Shown: positions 21,503 to 34,873, numbered from the stretch's first letter. The stretch: 64,000 bases of DNA from Engraulis encrasicolus (GCF_034702125.1 NC_085878.1:16104240-16168239), one strand, 5' to 3'. Notes: generated from the letters alone by a model not told the origin. Numbers and translations: made by a program.

Positions 21503-21689
21503 ACACACACACACACACACACACACTTTCTTACTCCCAAACCACCACCATCACCACCATCATCCCCAGCACCATTACACCCCAGCCCCTAACCCCCACC
21601 TCTTATGCTCCCTGTGGCTCTCCCTTGAGGGAGGTCTGGTCCAGAGATGCAAGCACACACACACCCGCGCACACAGACACGCACGCACG

Positions 21690-21729
<40 letters not shown>
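21503..21729. repeat. Two CA arrays around a CACC-rich block
   Basis: CA runs at 21503-21526 and 21655-21729, the second with CGCG interruptions. An A/C-rich ACCACCATCACC stretch lies between them. Confidence 0.93.
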
Positions 21730-21732
<3 letters not shown>

Positions 21733-22290
21733 GTGGATGGTGATGAGGGGGGGTCAACAGCCGCCAAAGAGAGAAAGAGAAGAAGAGACGCATTCCCAGA
21801 ATTCTTATAGAGTGGCAGCCTGAACATAGAAGGCATGCTGGGATTGGGGCTCTGCTCTGCTATCGCCAAGTCTGGCCTGGAGGAAGAGCAGCACCTCCCC
21901 GGAAAAAAAATGCTCAAGCGGACATAGACAACATCTCTTAAAACATATCCTTCCTTCATACAGGCACGCATACGCCAAAGCCCACCCCCCATACCCACCC
22001 CACCACTTGATATCCTCACTGCGCCCCCTTTGCTTGACACCCTCTGCCCCATCCAGAACCACTAGCCCAACCCTCACCTCAGCCCACCCCCCACTCCCCT
22101 TCCCTGGTAGAGGGAGCACACAGCTGCACAGTGTCTCGCCCAGGCAGCTCTTAGTGGACTTGGCGTGCTCTGACAAAATCCATTCGGTGATGAAGCTGTG
22201 ATTAGAGTGATAGGTCCCGGACTTACGATGTTGGCTCTGAGCGTTGGCTGTGTGCACAGCTGCACACTGCATCATCTCCATCTTTCCTGC
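21730..22290. other. Unassigned sequence
   Basis: No feature recognised. Long overlapping frames on both strands carry no family motif and are bounded by microsatellite translation. Confidence 0.35.
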
Positions 22291-22370
<80 letters not shown>

Positions 22371-22440
22371 CGTGTCTGTCCTCCCCCCATCTGTCTGTCT
22401 CTCCATCTCTCTTCCTCTCTTCATCTCTCCCTGGACTTCT
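22291..22440. repeat. (CT)n microsatellite and pyrimidine tract
   Basis: A pure CT core at 22302-22364, followed by CTGTCT- and CTCC-type pyrimidine sequence. Confidence 0.96.
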
Positions 22441-22505
22441 GACTTTTCCTCACTCTCTTTGTATATCACACCTCTATGAGTTAACACACCCACATTCACA
22501 GACCT

Positions 22506-22699
<194 letters not shown>

Positions 22700-23480
22700 A
22701 ATGAATAGTATTTGTATTTTTTAGAACAGATTTGTCTCGCCACTTACCTTTTTGAAAGGTAAGATGAGGGTACATTTAAAAGATGCAGGAAAACATTGTC
22801 TAATTTGTCATGTTCATTTTGTCCACACACTGGTTTCGGAACATTTGTATCTCAATATAAAATCGTAGGCCGTCTGCGGTCTAAGGGTTTGGCAGCAGGT
22901 AGCGGTGGGATACAGGGTAATAGAAGTTGACATCAGGACTTATTTCTGCTACAATCCTCCGGGTTGTTCAATGAAATCCAATCTCATTAAAACGATCAGC
23001 AAATGAAAATGACCTGCTGAACTCCAGTCAGACTCAATGCAAACCAAATGTGCGTTCGGCTAAAAAACTCCCTTGGCATAATTTTGTTCGCTCGTTTGAG
23101 ATGCTCAGAAAAATCTCCACAGTGAGATAGTTTTTCCATGCCCACTCATACATCCACATTTTTTCGATCTAATCTCTAAAAATGTGGCCTAGTTTTAAAT
23201 GATAAAATGTGTAAGCCGCAGAATGAAAAAAGAACACAAAACACCGAAAAGGCTTGCTTGTTTCCAAAGCCGTCAATGCTCCAAAATCCTTGTGTGGTTC
23301 AGACCATTTCGTGCTGTGGAGCTGAAAACGTATATGTCAGTGAGGGAATGCTAGTAGTTGAGAGAATACTCATACTTTTTCTGACCACCAGTTGTCCTTT
23401 TTGAAGGTTTTGATTAGCACAGTGTCTTTTTGCCTGTTTCGACTTCCCATTTCAACATCATGCCATCATTGTGCTGTTTT
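22700..23480. other. Non-repetitive block, possible conserved non-coding DNA
   Basis: Complex AT-leaning sequence, for example 22960-23050 with CTCATTAAAACG and GCAAATGAAAATGA. No exon was found. Conservation is suspected only from texture. Confidence 0.3.
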
Positions 23481-23580
23481 TCTGTATTTATGTGTGTGTG
23501 TGTGTGCGTGCATGCGTGTGTGTGCATGCGTGTGTGTGTGAATGCGGGCATGTGTGTGTGTGTGTATGCGTCATTGGTTG
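23481..23580. repeat. Interrupted GT array
   Basis: GT broken by GCATGCGTG steps. A second degenerate GT stretch lies at 23822-23880. Confidence 0.85.
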
Positions 23581-23936
23581 GTTTGGGAGGTGGGTTGTTA
23601 GCTTCTGCAGTGTCGTATTATATCTAATGCGCTTTGGCTCTGGTGAAAAATATTTGAAGTGGGTCATTGCTTAAATGACTGCATGTAAAACAGGAATGGC
23701 AGCCTTTTGGAAAATGAGGTTGAAGCACAGCTGTTCGGTCCAGTTGATTGGTTTGTAGCGGTAGACAGAAGGGGCTTGCGTGCAAATGATGTGGTTCACT
23801 TGACTCACACCGACAGCTTTCTGTGTGTGTGTGTGTGTCTGTGTCTGTGTGTGTATGTGAGTGGTGAGTGTGTGAGCGTGGGTGTTGTTTTACTATGAGT
23901 GTGTTTATGTAATACCTCGCTGTTTGAAGGTGTATG

Positions 23937-23938
23937 CC

Positions 23939-24032
<94 letters not shown>

Positions 24033-24125
24033 TGTGCGTGCGTGTGCGTGTGCGTGCGCGTACGTGTACGTGTACGTGTGTGCGTGTACGTGTGTACGTG
24101 TGTACGTGTGTACGTGTGTGTGTAC
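23937..24125. repeat. (GT)n array grading into TACGTG tandem
   Basis: About 88 bases of GT, then GT/GC alternation, then repeated TACGTG and TGTACGTG steps. Strict purine-pyrimidine alternation over about 180 bases favours left-handed Z-DNA. Confidence 0.93.
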
Positions 24126-24299
24126 TCATACACGTTTTCATCACTCCTGTTTGTTTGCCCATGTGTCATGCCATGTAAATGTGCGTGGGGTTTGCTTGTG
24201 ATTGAACGTAAATACAACAAAAAAATCATTTGTCACTCTGAGGAGGTAAAAAGGAACGAAGCAAAGACAATGTGTGGCAAGAAAAACCAGAGCACAAAA

Positions 24300-24365
24300 T
24301 GTAACTAAAGAGAAAGAGAGGTGGAGAAAAAGAGAGAGAATGAGTGGGAGAGAAAGAGAGAGAGC
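24300..24365. repeat. GA-rich purine tract
   Basis: AGAGAAAGAGAGG-type purine sequence with short interruptions. Confidence 0.8.
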
Positions 24366-24736
24366 ATTCGAACATCTGCATGCTGGCTCTTTGTCATCAC
24401 CTCCTATCACTCTCATTAGTGTAATCATTACCTCCATCATCACCCAGCTTTCACCTCATGAGGGCTCTCCTGTGTCAAGAACCGGGGTTTCTCTCTACTC
24501 GATTCTGTTCTGCTCTGCTGACCAGTCTCTGCAGTATGCAGGGGTGGATTGATGGACAGAAGGGTCCCAAAGCGCCAGGACATACTGCCCCCCCCCACCC
24601 CCCAACCCCCCAGGTGGTTGCCCAGAGGCACCAAGCCATGCCCATTTCCCCATCCAACCATGCAGTTGCTCACCTCGCCTGCCCCAGTTGCCTGCACTGC
24701 CTGCTTGGACTGCCTTAGCCATCCATGCAGCAGCTC

Positions 24737-25328
24737 AGCCTGATCTCCAAAAATTCCGTGCTCCTGGACACGGAATTGTTTTCCGTGATGGGCACACAGA
24801 AGTGCTTTCTATAGGCTACTACCACAGCACTGAGTAACTCTATCATTAGAAAATACATGCCAAATGCTAATCCTAAACAAAATAATGCTATAGCAATTTA
24901 AGTTGTGCCCTGACCAAAACATTCCCTAACCTTAACCTGTCATTAAAGACATATTTTTGAGAAATACCTTTTCCAGTTGGTTGCTAGGCTATCAATTTCA
25001 TATAATGAATGAAAGAAAACTAGCTGTGCCCAGACCAAAACAATCCCTAACCCTAACCTGTCAGTAGGAAATGTTTTTTTTTAGAAAAAATATTTAAAAT
25101 TAGAAAATTCCTGAGAAAACACAAGACTCTGGAAACATAGAGCTGTGGGAGTAGCCTACAGAGAGAGCACTTCTCTGTGTCCATCACGGAAAACAATTCC
25201 GTGTCCAGGAGCACGGAAACAATTCCGTGTCCAGGAGCACGGAATTATGGCAAAATCCGTGCTCCTGGACACGGATTTTGTGCCCTTAACATCCGTGTCC
25301 AGGAGCACAGAATTTTTGGAGATCATGT
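24737..25328. mobile_element. MITE with iterated palindromic 20-mers
   Basis: Ends are inverted: the left begins near TGATCTCCAAAAATTC and the right ends in the reverse complement of the same string. The inverted repeat continues for about 85 bases to a shared TAGGCTAC. Inside it is the near-palindrome TCCGTGCTCCTGGACACGGA, once on the left but about four times, in both orientations, on the right. Two internal direct copies of ACCAAAAC-ATTCCCTAACC-TAACCTGTCA lie near 24917 and 25035. The 11-mer TGCAGCAGCTC flanks both sides (24726-24736, 25329-25339). No open frame exists. An 11-bp target duplication and long inverted ends fit Mutator-like elements better than hAT, but the superfamily is unproven. 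Confidence 0.75.
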
Positions 25329-25399
25329 TGCAGCAGCTCCTGGTGAAATAATGGTGCTGGATGATGACGACCATTATCTTATCAGAGTCTAGCTGGCGC

Positions 25400-25736
25400 T
25401 GTCTGCTGCAGTGACTGGGGAAGGGTCACTGGCTGGGCTCTGACTTTTGGCCCCTGGGGCCCCCGGGTGGGGGTGAGGGGCAGGTTGAGGTGAGGTGAGG
25501 TGAGGTGGTGGGGGTGCAGAGAGGGGTTAGTGGTGGAGGTCACATAGGGTTAGGGGGCTGCCACTGGTACGGAGAGGGCAGCACTGCATTAGGGTGTTGG
25601 GTGGGTTGGTTTGTGGGTAAATTGGGGGGAGGGAGGGTGAATGCAGTTTACATAGAGGGTATGCTGACTGTTGACAAAAATGAACACACCCTCTCAGACC
25701 CCTTCTAATTGTGCATGCACACACACTCGTGCACGG

Positions 25737-25740
<4 letters not shown>
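25400..25740. other. G-rich sequence with GAGGT pentamers
   Basis: GGTTGAGGTGAGGTGAGGTGAGG near 25480-25508, within a G-rich plus strand. No gene recognised. Confidence 0.6.

Positions 25741-25829
<89 letters not shown>
25741..25829. repeat. (CA)n microsatellite
   Basis: About 88 bases of uninterrupted CA. Confidence 0.97.
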
Positions 25830-25830
<1 letters not shown>

Positions 25831-26038
25831 TGATTTATTACACAGTATAACTCTATCCCCTCTATGCTCCTCTGTCATGGAGACACACCTACACACCTAC
25901 ATATCTGCACACACATACACACTTGTGTGACTCATTGGCACGTTGACTCTCATTCCCCTTTTTGCTTTCTTTCTGACACGCACTCAAGTACTCACAAACT
26001 CCTTACACACTCAAGCCCACACATACACACATATTCAT

Positions 26039-26045
<7 letters not shown>

Positions 26046-26132
<87 letters not shown>

Positions 26133-26141
26133 CCTCTCTCT
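26046..26141. repeat. (CT)n microsatellite
   Basis: About 82 bases of CT followed by CCCTCCCTC. Read in either direction it gives Ser-Leu or Arg-Glu runs, which are not proteins. Confidence 0.97.
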
Positions 26142-26340
26142 GCTTTTTGACTGTTATCCTTTTTCTGCTCCTAATTGCCTGTAATTTGCTCGTTGAAAGA
26201 ATCCCCCGCTTGTCTGGCCTCTTGACGCTGCTGTAACCAGAGCTCCCAGGAGGAAGACGACAACTCATTTGGCTAATGCTCAGAAACACACACGCTCGCC
26301 TCACTCGCCTCGCTCACTCACGGATAATTATGGAGACAGA

Positions 26341-26365
26341 CTTATTTCATTTCATTTCATTTTTT
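26341..26365. repeat. (ATTTC)n pentamer run
   Basis: Four copies of TTTCA. Confidence 0.85.
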
Positions 26366-26513
26366 CTTCTTCTCTCTCTTTGGGGGGCAGCGCTGTATGA
26401 TTGGGGCTCGGACAAGTTCTTGGTCAAATATATACCCCGACCCCGACCGCCACCCAACTAGCCCACCCATTCCACCACCATCGCTCCATATAGACCACTC
26501 CACCCAGCCGCAC

Positions 26514-26703
<190 letters not shown>

Positions 26704-27090
26704 AGGGGAGAGGGAGGAGTTTTTCTTCAGGACTCTTGTGAGGTGTACAGGAAGTGTTACAGGAAGTGTTTCAGCAGCTGATAGAAGAGTAAGAGTGCGT
26801 TTTAATATGCGACCTTGCCTCCTCCACTTGCTTCTCGTCATGATGACATCACTGACAACAGCATTATATTTCAATATCTTGCAAAAGCTCAATTGTAAAG
26901 TCTTTTTCTCATTTGCAATTGGGATGGTGAATGAAAAACAGTCCCTCAAAAGTTGTTGTGGCGAGGCTGACAGCTGGGAAACTTTATCGTTTTCTCCACG
27001 GAGGAGGGGCCAGGAGGCGGGACGAGGAGACAAGCACAAGTGGAGGAGGCAAGGTCACATATTGGGATGCACCCTATGACTATTTAAATT
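26704..27090. other. Unassigned sequence
   Basis: Complex sequence with TACAGGAAGTGTT duplicated in tandem near 26746-26772. No exon is recognised. Confidence 0.4.
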
Positions 27091-27370
27091 CAGAGGCATC
27101 AAAAGTAAAAGTAAAGAAAGTGATTCACAATTTCCTTTCAGCACAGGTAATCAGTAGACCTGTTTACTTGTCTTACGATCAGCTGACTCTGAGCTGGTTG
27201 GGTCAAATTTGTTGTGGGTTCTTGGTAGGTTTTTAGTGTTATTCCAGTAACAACGCAGTCTAGGCACCTCATTTGGTACAATGGAGTAACTGGTTTAACA
27301 GCTATGTAATATCACATGCTAGTGTTGTAGTACTTACACCATGAATTTACTTTTACTTTTGACACCTCTG
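27091..27370. mobile_element. hAT-like MITE, 280 bp
   Basis: The left end CAGAGGCATCAAAAGTAAAA is inverted at the right as TTTTACTTTTGACACCTCTG. CAGAGG ends with a TCAAAAGTAAAAG interior fit short hAT-type elements. The 8-mers outside do not match, so no target duplication is claimed. No open frame. Confidence 0.65.
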
Positions 27371-27607
27371 ATCTGACTGTTTTCCCCAAATCAGAATGGT
27401 CGAAGGTCACTTTCTTCACATGAAAATTAGGATGATAATTCTTTTAACATAATTGTATTTACTACACAAGAAGATAAATGAATAAAATTAGGTACCTAAG
27501 ACCATTGCCATGTCTCTACACTTGAGTCACACTTGAGATTCTGATGAGGATGTGGCAGAAGGTCAAAACATTTACAATTAATTTTTCCTGAGCTGCACTG
27601 GTCAACT

Positions 27608-27698
27608 TTAGCCTGGGAACTCCCATACTGCCTTTAGTTCTACACAATCGTTTCGATCTGAAAGACACTTGTGATTAGGTCTGGTGTTAACCAGGCAA
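27608..27698. mobile_element. Very short MITE, about 90 bp
   Basis: The left end TAGCCTGGGAAC mirrors the right end GTTAACCAGGC across about 90 bases. It resembles small dispersed elements common in fish genomes, but I could not identify the family or a target duplication. Confidence 0.45.
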
Positions 27699-28170
27699 GG
27701 TCAACCTTCCTTTTTGCTTGAATTAGTGCTCTTTCGATGAAGCACCAGATAGCGAACCACCTGAATATGTCTTGCTCTGTCTATGATTTATAGTTTAGAT
27801 TTCATAATTTGTCAGTTCATTAATAATGCTTATGTGAAGTTGTGTCTGGTTGGATCTTTGTAAATATTTGTTTTGCGCACTCTACTCCAGCATCCTCTGT
27901 TAGCAAAATCACTCGCAGTTGTCTCAGATTTTTCTCCTTACATTTACATTTTAGTGGTTTTAAAAATAAGACTTTCATATTGTCAAATTAAAATTTAAAT
28001 GTTGAAAAAGATAAATAATATCAAATAAAAAAGATAAATCAAGTCACAAGAACACAGCCCGCATGCGTAGTTAGTCGTAGGCAGCGCTTGGGCTGTTAAT
28101 GAAAGCTGCAGATGAATTAAAGTCTCATTACATTGGCAACTGCATTCTTTCCCTGTGCGTCACCCTCGGA
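27699..28170. other. AT-rich unassigned sequence
   Basis: Includes A-rich runs at 27960-28045. Nothing recognised. Confidence 0.45.
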
Positions 28171-28659
28171 GGAACTGTATGCTCTGCTCTGCTGTGTGTG
28201 TGTTCCCTCTCTCTCTCGGTGGCAAGGTCTCTGGGAATAGCATCCAGCTGTCTTGCTGACTGCCATGATGACAATAAGGCTCACTTTTCTGGGCCTGGCC
28301 AGAAGACACGGCCGCAGCGTGGCAGAGCCAGGCCGCACCTCATGGAAGCAGGAGCATCACACACACACCCCCCCACCCCCCAGCCTGTATCCGACTCAGG
28401 ATCCCCCCCACGCCACGCTGGTTTTGCAACGTTTATGTCATTTCCATCCGTCTTTCACGCTCCTCTCTCTTCCCTCTCTGTCTTTTTTGATGTCTTTCCT
28501 CTTCTCCCATCTTACCCTCCTTTCTTTTTTTTCTTCTTCTTCTTCTCCTTCCTCTTCTTTCTGCGGCAGAATACAGTGCGGGCGGCAGGAAACAAGATTT
28601 CAGCAGCGCTTGATTGTTTGTTTTAAGTGTCCTCTCGGAAACGAGGACGACCGCTGCCT

Positions 28660-28860
28660 GCCTGTGCTGCCTGCCTGTGCTGCCTGCTTGCCTGGCTGCC
28701 CACCTCCCTGCCCTGCCCTGCCCTCCCCGGGTTCCCCCACGCCGGCTTGTGGTCCGTTCCAGATGTCTGCTGCTCATTTTGCCACCCCGTCTCTCTGGTG
28801 CATACGGTACTGTACATACTAGTACCCGCCTGCCTGCCTGCCTGCCTGCTTGTTGCCCTC
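28660..28860. repeat. CTGCC-rich tract with (CCTG)n
   Basis: Two patches of CTGCCTG repeats, near 28655-28720 and a cleaner (CCTG)n at 28829-28850. Confidence 0.8.
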
Positions 28861-29085
28861 CCCCACCACCACTTACAGTTTCCACCACCACTCGCCACCG
28901 AGGGGGTCAGATATCCTGCCTGCATGTGGATGTCTGTAAGGGGTTGCAAAAAGCAGCGCCGCTCCAAACAGTTGTCACTCGCCACTCTCCACTGTTTGGG
29001 TCACGCTAGACAGACAAGCTCTTGGCAGAAAAGAGAGGAGAAAGGAGGAGTGGAGGGAAGGAAAGAGAGGAGAGCGATAGAGAGA

Positions 29086-29640
29086 GGAGTTGGTGGTGGT
29101 GGGTTTTTGTGGCCATGAATGGGTGACGCATTGCCCCTGCGTGTGGGGGGCAAGCGTATGGCCGAAGTGCCCACCACCACCCCCTCTTTTCATCTGGTCC
29201 GCTTTCCCCATGCAGATCTAGTGTGTTTGACATTCCCAATGCAAGCATCATGTGTGCATGGCCACACTGTTGCATCCATGGCTGGTTGGACTTGGAGGTT
29301 TTTATGCTGGCTTTGATCATGTCAGAACAGGAGGCTTTGAGTGTGGTATCAAACTGGAACCTTTTGGACGATGTGACTGCACTTTTGGGTATGCTTTCAC
29401 TCAGAGCGACTCAACCACGATATATAACATTCGCCAGTTCGTATATGCAAGGAGATTTCTTTTCATGTACAATAACGATTTACAATTTACAGTTAGACAA
29501 ACAGAAGGTAATGTATGTTTGTGCGTGGGAAAAGCTTTGGATATATCAGTTGGCAATGTGAATTTGTGAAACAACAGCTGAAATACAATAGTCTTTTGGT
29601 TCTCTGTGCGATATCCAGTTAAAACAGTGAAGAGTTTTTT
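29086..29640. other. Non-repetitive stretch, no supported gene
   Basis: Two overlapping plus-strand frames of about 105-112 codons cross 29223-29569. Neither shows a known domain, signal peptide or splice context, and two competing frames of equal length argue against coding. Confidence 0.35.
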
Positions 29641-29672
29641 TTAAGCCTCCATATCTGCATCACACATGCACA

Positions 29673-29696
29673 CACAGACATGCGCGCACACGCACG

Positions 29697-29776
<80 letters not shown>
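29673..29776. repeat. (CA)n microsatellite
   Basis: CA with GCGC steps at the start and a pure core at 29700-29773 with one AA interruption. Confidence 0.96.
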
Positions 29777-29869
29777 CACGTGCAGCCGTTATATTTGTCA
29801 ATTTTATAGGTGGCTGGCAGGGTCACAGAGTTACAGGTTAACAGCTTGTTAACGGCTTGTGCATGTCCA

Positions 29870-30200
29870 TCTCTCTAGCCTTCCCTCGACTTCACATTCC
29901 ACATTCACCCGCTTCTCTCAGTCTCTCATGCTCCTCTCTCCCGTCTCTAATCTCTCTGCATCTTGTCCTTACTCCACTACCCACCCTCCATCTCTCTCCT
30001 CTATCGCCCTCCACCCCCCCTTCTCTTTCCCACTCTCCATCTCTCCCCTCCACACCCTTCTATCTATCTATCCCAGGCCTCTCGACTCTCACCCCTCCAC
30101 CCTCTCTCTCTCTCTCTCTCTCTCTCTATCCCACCCTCCATCTCTCCCCTCCACCCCCCCTCCCCTCCCCCCATCCTAAGCCTCCTGACTCTCTCTCTCA
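29870..30200. repeat. Pyrimidine tract with CT core
   Basis: CTCTCC- and CCACCCTCCATCTCTCCCCTCCAC-type sequence, with pure CT at 30102-30127. The phrase CCCACCCTCCATCTCTC recurs at least twice, a hint of an old minisatellite. Confidence 0.75.
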
Positions 30201-30225
30201 CCCCTGTGCCCTCCCTGTTTTCCAG

Positions 30226-30291
30226 GCCCCTGACGCTCATCCTTGTGTCTCTGTCTCTGGCCAGGACGGACGGCCGGGCGCAGTCGTCCCA
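30226..30291 (+). CDS. Candidate 66-bp exon (weak)
   Basis: A pyrimidine tract ending GTTTTCCAG precedes, and GTGAGT follows directly. Sixty-six bases is exactly 22 codons and frame 1 is open (starts APDAHPCVSV). Frame 3 gives a hydrophobic LTLILVSLSLA run that would resemble part of a signal peptide but ends in a stop at the donor. Neither peptide is recognised. The upstream pyrimidine tract belongs to a longer CT-rich region, so the acceptor may be accidental. Confidence 0.2.
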
Positions 30292-30451
30292 GTGAGTGAT
30301 GTCTTGGGTTTATGGTGCCTAATCCCACTGCATTTCGTCTGCGGCCTTTTATATTCTTGTATTTAACACAGGGGCCACCCACGAGACACTGGGCAAGCCA
30401 CAGAGCATCCTTCCTTCCACAGGACCCTGAAGTTCCTTCCTCGCCATGCAT

Positions 30452-30453
30452 TG

Positions 30454-30536
<83 letters not shown>
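30452..30536. repeat. (CT)n microsatellite
   Basis: About 82 bases of pure CT. Confidence 0.97.
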
Positions 30537-30726
30537 CTCCTGATGAGGAGTGTGGCCTATACAGAATAGCAGCCCTTGCCCAGAAACCCTAGCCAGAACT
30601 CTTGGCAGGAGCCCGGGCCACGTCCTGTCTTAACACAGTGCGTGTGTTTACAGTCCGAGGTTCTTGAACTCTGAAATTACAGATATAACTCATATCAGTC
30701 ATACCCAGCGGGACACCCATAATGCT

Positions 30727-30853
<127 letters not shown>

Positions 30854-30859
30854 CTCTGC

Positions 30860-31712
30860 TCTCGAAGCACCCCTCCTCCATTTTCACAAAGAGCAGCCAT
30901 GCCAGCGTTTGTTTGTCACAGAGAGAGAACGATGTGCTGTTTTATGGTGTGCTGGTCCATGTACGCACGCAATGCATACCTCTCTCGGTGCCTGGAATAG
31001 CCATGGCAAATCCATGGCACTGGGCATTTGTGACACAGGCGATTATAACACCTTGTTTCACGCCTCCTCTTAATGCTCCCCGGGGACTTATTTGTGCCGG
31101 TGAAGTCTATATGTGTTGAGTGCATTTTACTGAAGTGTGGTGTGCGAGACATGGTATGGTAGGCGCAGGGTTTTGTTTGACTGATGGCTATGAGTCATGC
31201 ATGTTTCTCCTCAAACCGGACTCGCTGTGCCCCCTTCTGCCTCTTCGTGCACGCAGCTCCCAGCCCTCTCAGCCTTCTTCCTCTCAACATTTATCCTCTA
31301 CGCAAAAGGTTACGCTTTTGCTTAACCCTTGTAAGGTCTTAATGTTTGCGTTACACACAGGACATCCAATTAGTGTACCCATTACTTTTTTAGTTTTTAC
31401 GTCAACACACTCGGAATATTTTCATCAAATGCTCATCAGATGTTCACTAGACAAGACAGGTGGTGTGAGAATATGGATGTGGATACTGATTTATTTTCCT
31501 CAGAAAATGAAGCATGGCCAGTTTGCACCCAAATTCTAATTCATTACAATTAAACAACAATCTTATTATTTTACAGAGTTTTCAGCATTTATGTTGTAAG
31601 TTAAATTCTGTTGTAGCTGATGTTCTCATCACCTTTGGCAGGCCTAGGCATTCATTACAGAGCTAATATCAATGAATGTACTTTAATTTGTTTACAGTCA
31701 TTGAAATGATCA
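30860..31712. other. Unassigned sequence
   Basis: Mixed to AT-rich sequence with no supported exon. A plus-strand frame at 31120-31539 has no recognisable domain. Confidence 0.4.
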
Positions 31713-31873
31713 GCAATGGCCAGGGGTGTTGTTCAGAGGGGTAAAGTGTGACTGAGTTACCAGGGCCCCATATATATAGGGGGCCCACACATATGTAGAT
31801 ATATTGCTGGGGGGTCCATTGGAGCTGATTGTACATAGGGCCCACAATTTGCTGCTACGCCCCTGGCAATGGC
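31713..31873. mobile_element. hAT-like MITE with perfect 8-bp duplication
   Basis: The body 31721-31865 (145 bp) begins CAGGGGTGTTG and ends CTACGCCCCTG, an inverted pair over the first six or seven bases and loosely beyond. GCAATGGC flanks it exactly on both sides (31713-31720 and 31866-31873). An 8-bp target duplication with CAGGGG ends is typical of hAT elements. No open frame, so it is a non-autonomous copy. Confidence 0.85.
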
Positions 31874-32490
31874 TGTAATAAAAACTGAATAAAGAAAACA
31901 AACTAAAATGGTAAGTAACTTTGTGCCATGAATAGGGAACAGTAAGCTTAGGGCAAATTGTCAAAGCTGTGTCTGTAATCTATGATTGTAGTTTGTTGTG
32001 ACAATATCATCAAAATGATTAAATTAAACAACAACGTATTACACAATAAGGTCAGACAGCAACCAGGGAAGGGAGGGAGTTTGGAAAAAAATGGATGCTC
32101 TCACATGTCAGTAGTAAGGGACAGTGTGCTAATGACTCTTGTTTGTGAAACTGCTCAGCCATTTCTTGCACAACTGGACCACGTGCATGCATGCGTACCT
32201 CTTGGCAAATGACAGGAAAAACACCACGTCATGATTCCCACTCGTTTCTCATGTCTTATGGGTTTTTTTTCCTGTGCAACAGTAGATTCCCAATTGCCTC
32301 AGTCCCGGTGTCCTTGATGGAGAGCAGCTAAATGAATTTAGGAAACGTTGATTGCCAACATTAGCTCACGTGGCAGGCTGCCCACCAACGCCAAGGTGAA
32401 GGAATGATGAGGGCCGCCGGCCTCGAGGTCCTGCAGTGTAGGGCCCAAACGGCAGGCAGCAAGTGTGCGGTTGTTTTTACTGGTCGAGCT
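31874..32490. other. Unassigned sequence
   Basis: AT-rich start, then complex sequence at 32220-32360 that could be conserved non-coding DNA. No gene recognised. Confidence 0.35.
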
Positions 32491-32499
32491 CCCACTCTC

Positions 32500-32570
32500 C
32501 ATCTCTCCCCCTCTCTCTCTCTCTCTCTCTCCCACTCTTTCTTTTTCTTTCCTTCCCCCCCTTTTTCCTG
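32500..32570. repeat. Pyrimidine tract with (CT)n
   Basis: CT core at about 32511-32531, followed by TTTCTTTTTCTTTCC. Confidence 0.85.
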
Positions 32571-32619
32571 TGTGTGCGTGCGTTTGTCGCTGACTTGCTT
32601 AAGCGAAAGTGAAAAGCCG

Positions 32620-32830
32620 GGGCTCTTTAATTGAGCCGGGGCCGCGGACTTCACACGGCTTGGACCGCCGGGCTTGTGTTTTTCGTGATGTCATCATGGC
32701 ATCATCTTGGCCCCGGGAGCTCTCTGTCACCTCGCTCGGTGGAGTGCTGAGGCCGGCCTGCTTATCTTGGCTCCTCCGCGCGGGCTTTGATCGTAATATT
32801 TTATGAATGATTAAATTGCTTCGGTGTGTG
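32620..32830. other. Complex GC-to-AT block, possible conserved element
   Basis: A GC-rich start leads to TTTGATCGTAATATTTTATGAATGATTAAATTG, with TAAT-type cores. No splice-bounded frame. Candidate regulatory DNA by texture only. Confidence 0.3.
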
Positions 32831-32948
32831 TGTGTGTGTTTGAGGCGATCTGCGATATGGCATGTGTGCGGCAAGAATGCGGTAGATTGTTATTTATCCC
32901 CAAATCCCACTGGACGTTCCCCGTTGTGCTTTGCAAATGTATATTTAA

Positions 32949-33315
32949 TAGTGGTGTGCATTGGCACTGCCCTCACGATTCGATTCGATTCAAATACGAT
33001 TCTGGAGGTAACAATTCGATTCAGTCCGATTCTATGGTGCATTGCAATGCATTACATTTTCATCAGTCATGAGTTAATACCAGCAGTCAGATATTGAACA
33101 AGTATTGGCCATTTCCTGTATTAGTCTTGCCGTTTTCAATGCTTTGAAGTAGTTTAATTTAATCAAACGTTCATTTGCTCCGGAAATATCCACAGAAGTA
33201 ATTGAAACTTGGAAAAAAAATGCTGCATCGATTATGGCACTTGCAGAATTAATTACTGAATTGTCCTGCCCCGCTGTGCGATGCCTTGCCAAATCGATTA
33301 TTGTTGACACCACTA
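32949..33315. mobile_element. hAT-like MITE, 367 bp
   Basis: The left end TAGTGGTGTGCATTGGCAC and right end TTGACACCACTA are inverted over nine bases. The left subterminal part repeats CGATTCGATTC motifs and the right holds AATCGATTATT, giving further inverted ATTCGAT/ATCGAAT-like pairing. This is the texture of a common fish hAT-type family. No target duplication was established and no open frame is present. Confidence 0.6.
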
Positions 33316-33335
33316 TATTTGATACAGATTCATGG

Positions 33336-34799
<1,464 letters not shown>

Positions 34800-34800
<1 letters not shown>

Positions 34801-34815
34801 CACAGACGCACACAG

Positions 34816-34871
<56 letters not shown>
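34800..34871. repeat. (CA)n microsatellite
   Basis: ACAGACGCAC steps, then about 55 bases of CA. Confidence 0.96.

Positions 34872-34873
<2 letters not shown>

Noticed and set aside
25025..25070. Telomere-like CCCTAACC motifs
   Set aside because: Single imperfect occurrences inside the MITE's internal direct repeat, not a tandem telomeric array.
28099..29118. Long overlapping frames on both strands
   Set aside because: Driven by GC-rich CTGCC repeats and Pro/Cys/Arg-biased low complexity.
29223..29569. Two overlapping frames above 100 codons
   Set aside because: Equal-length competing frames on one strand with no domain or splice evidence point to chance.
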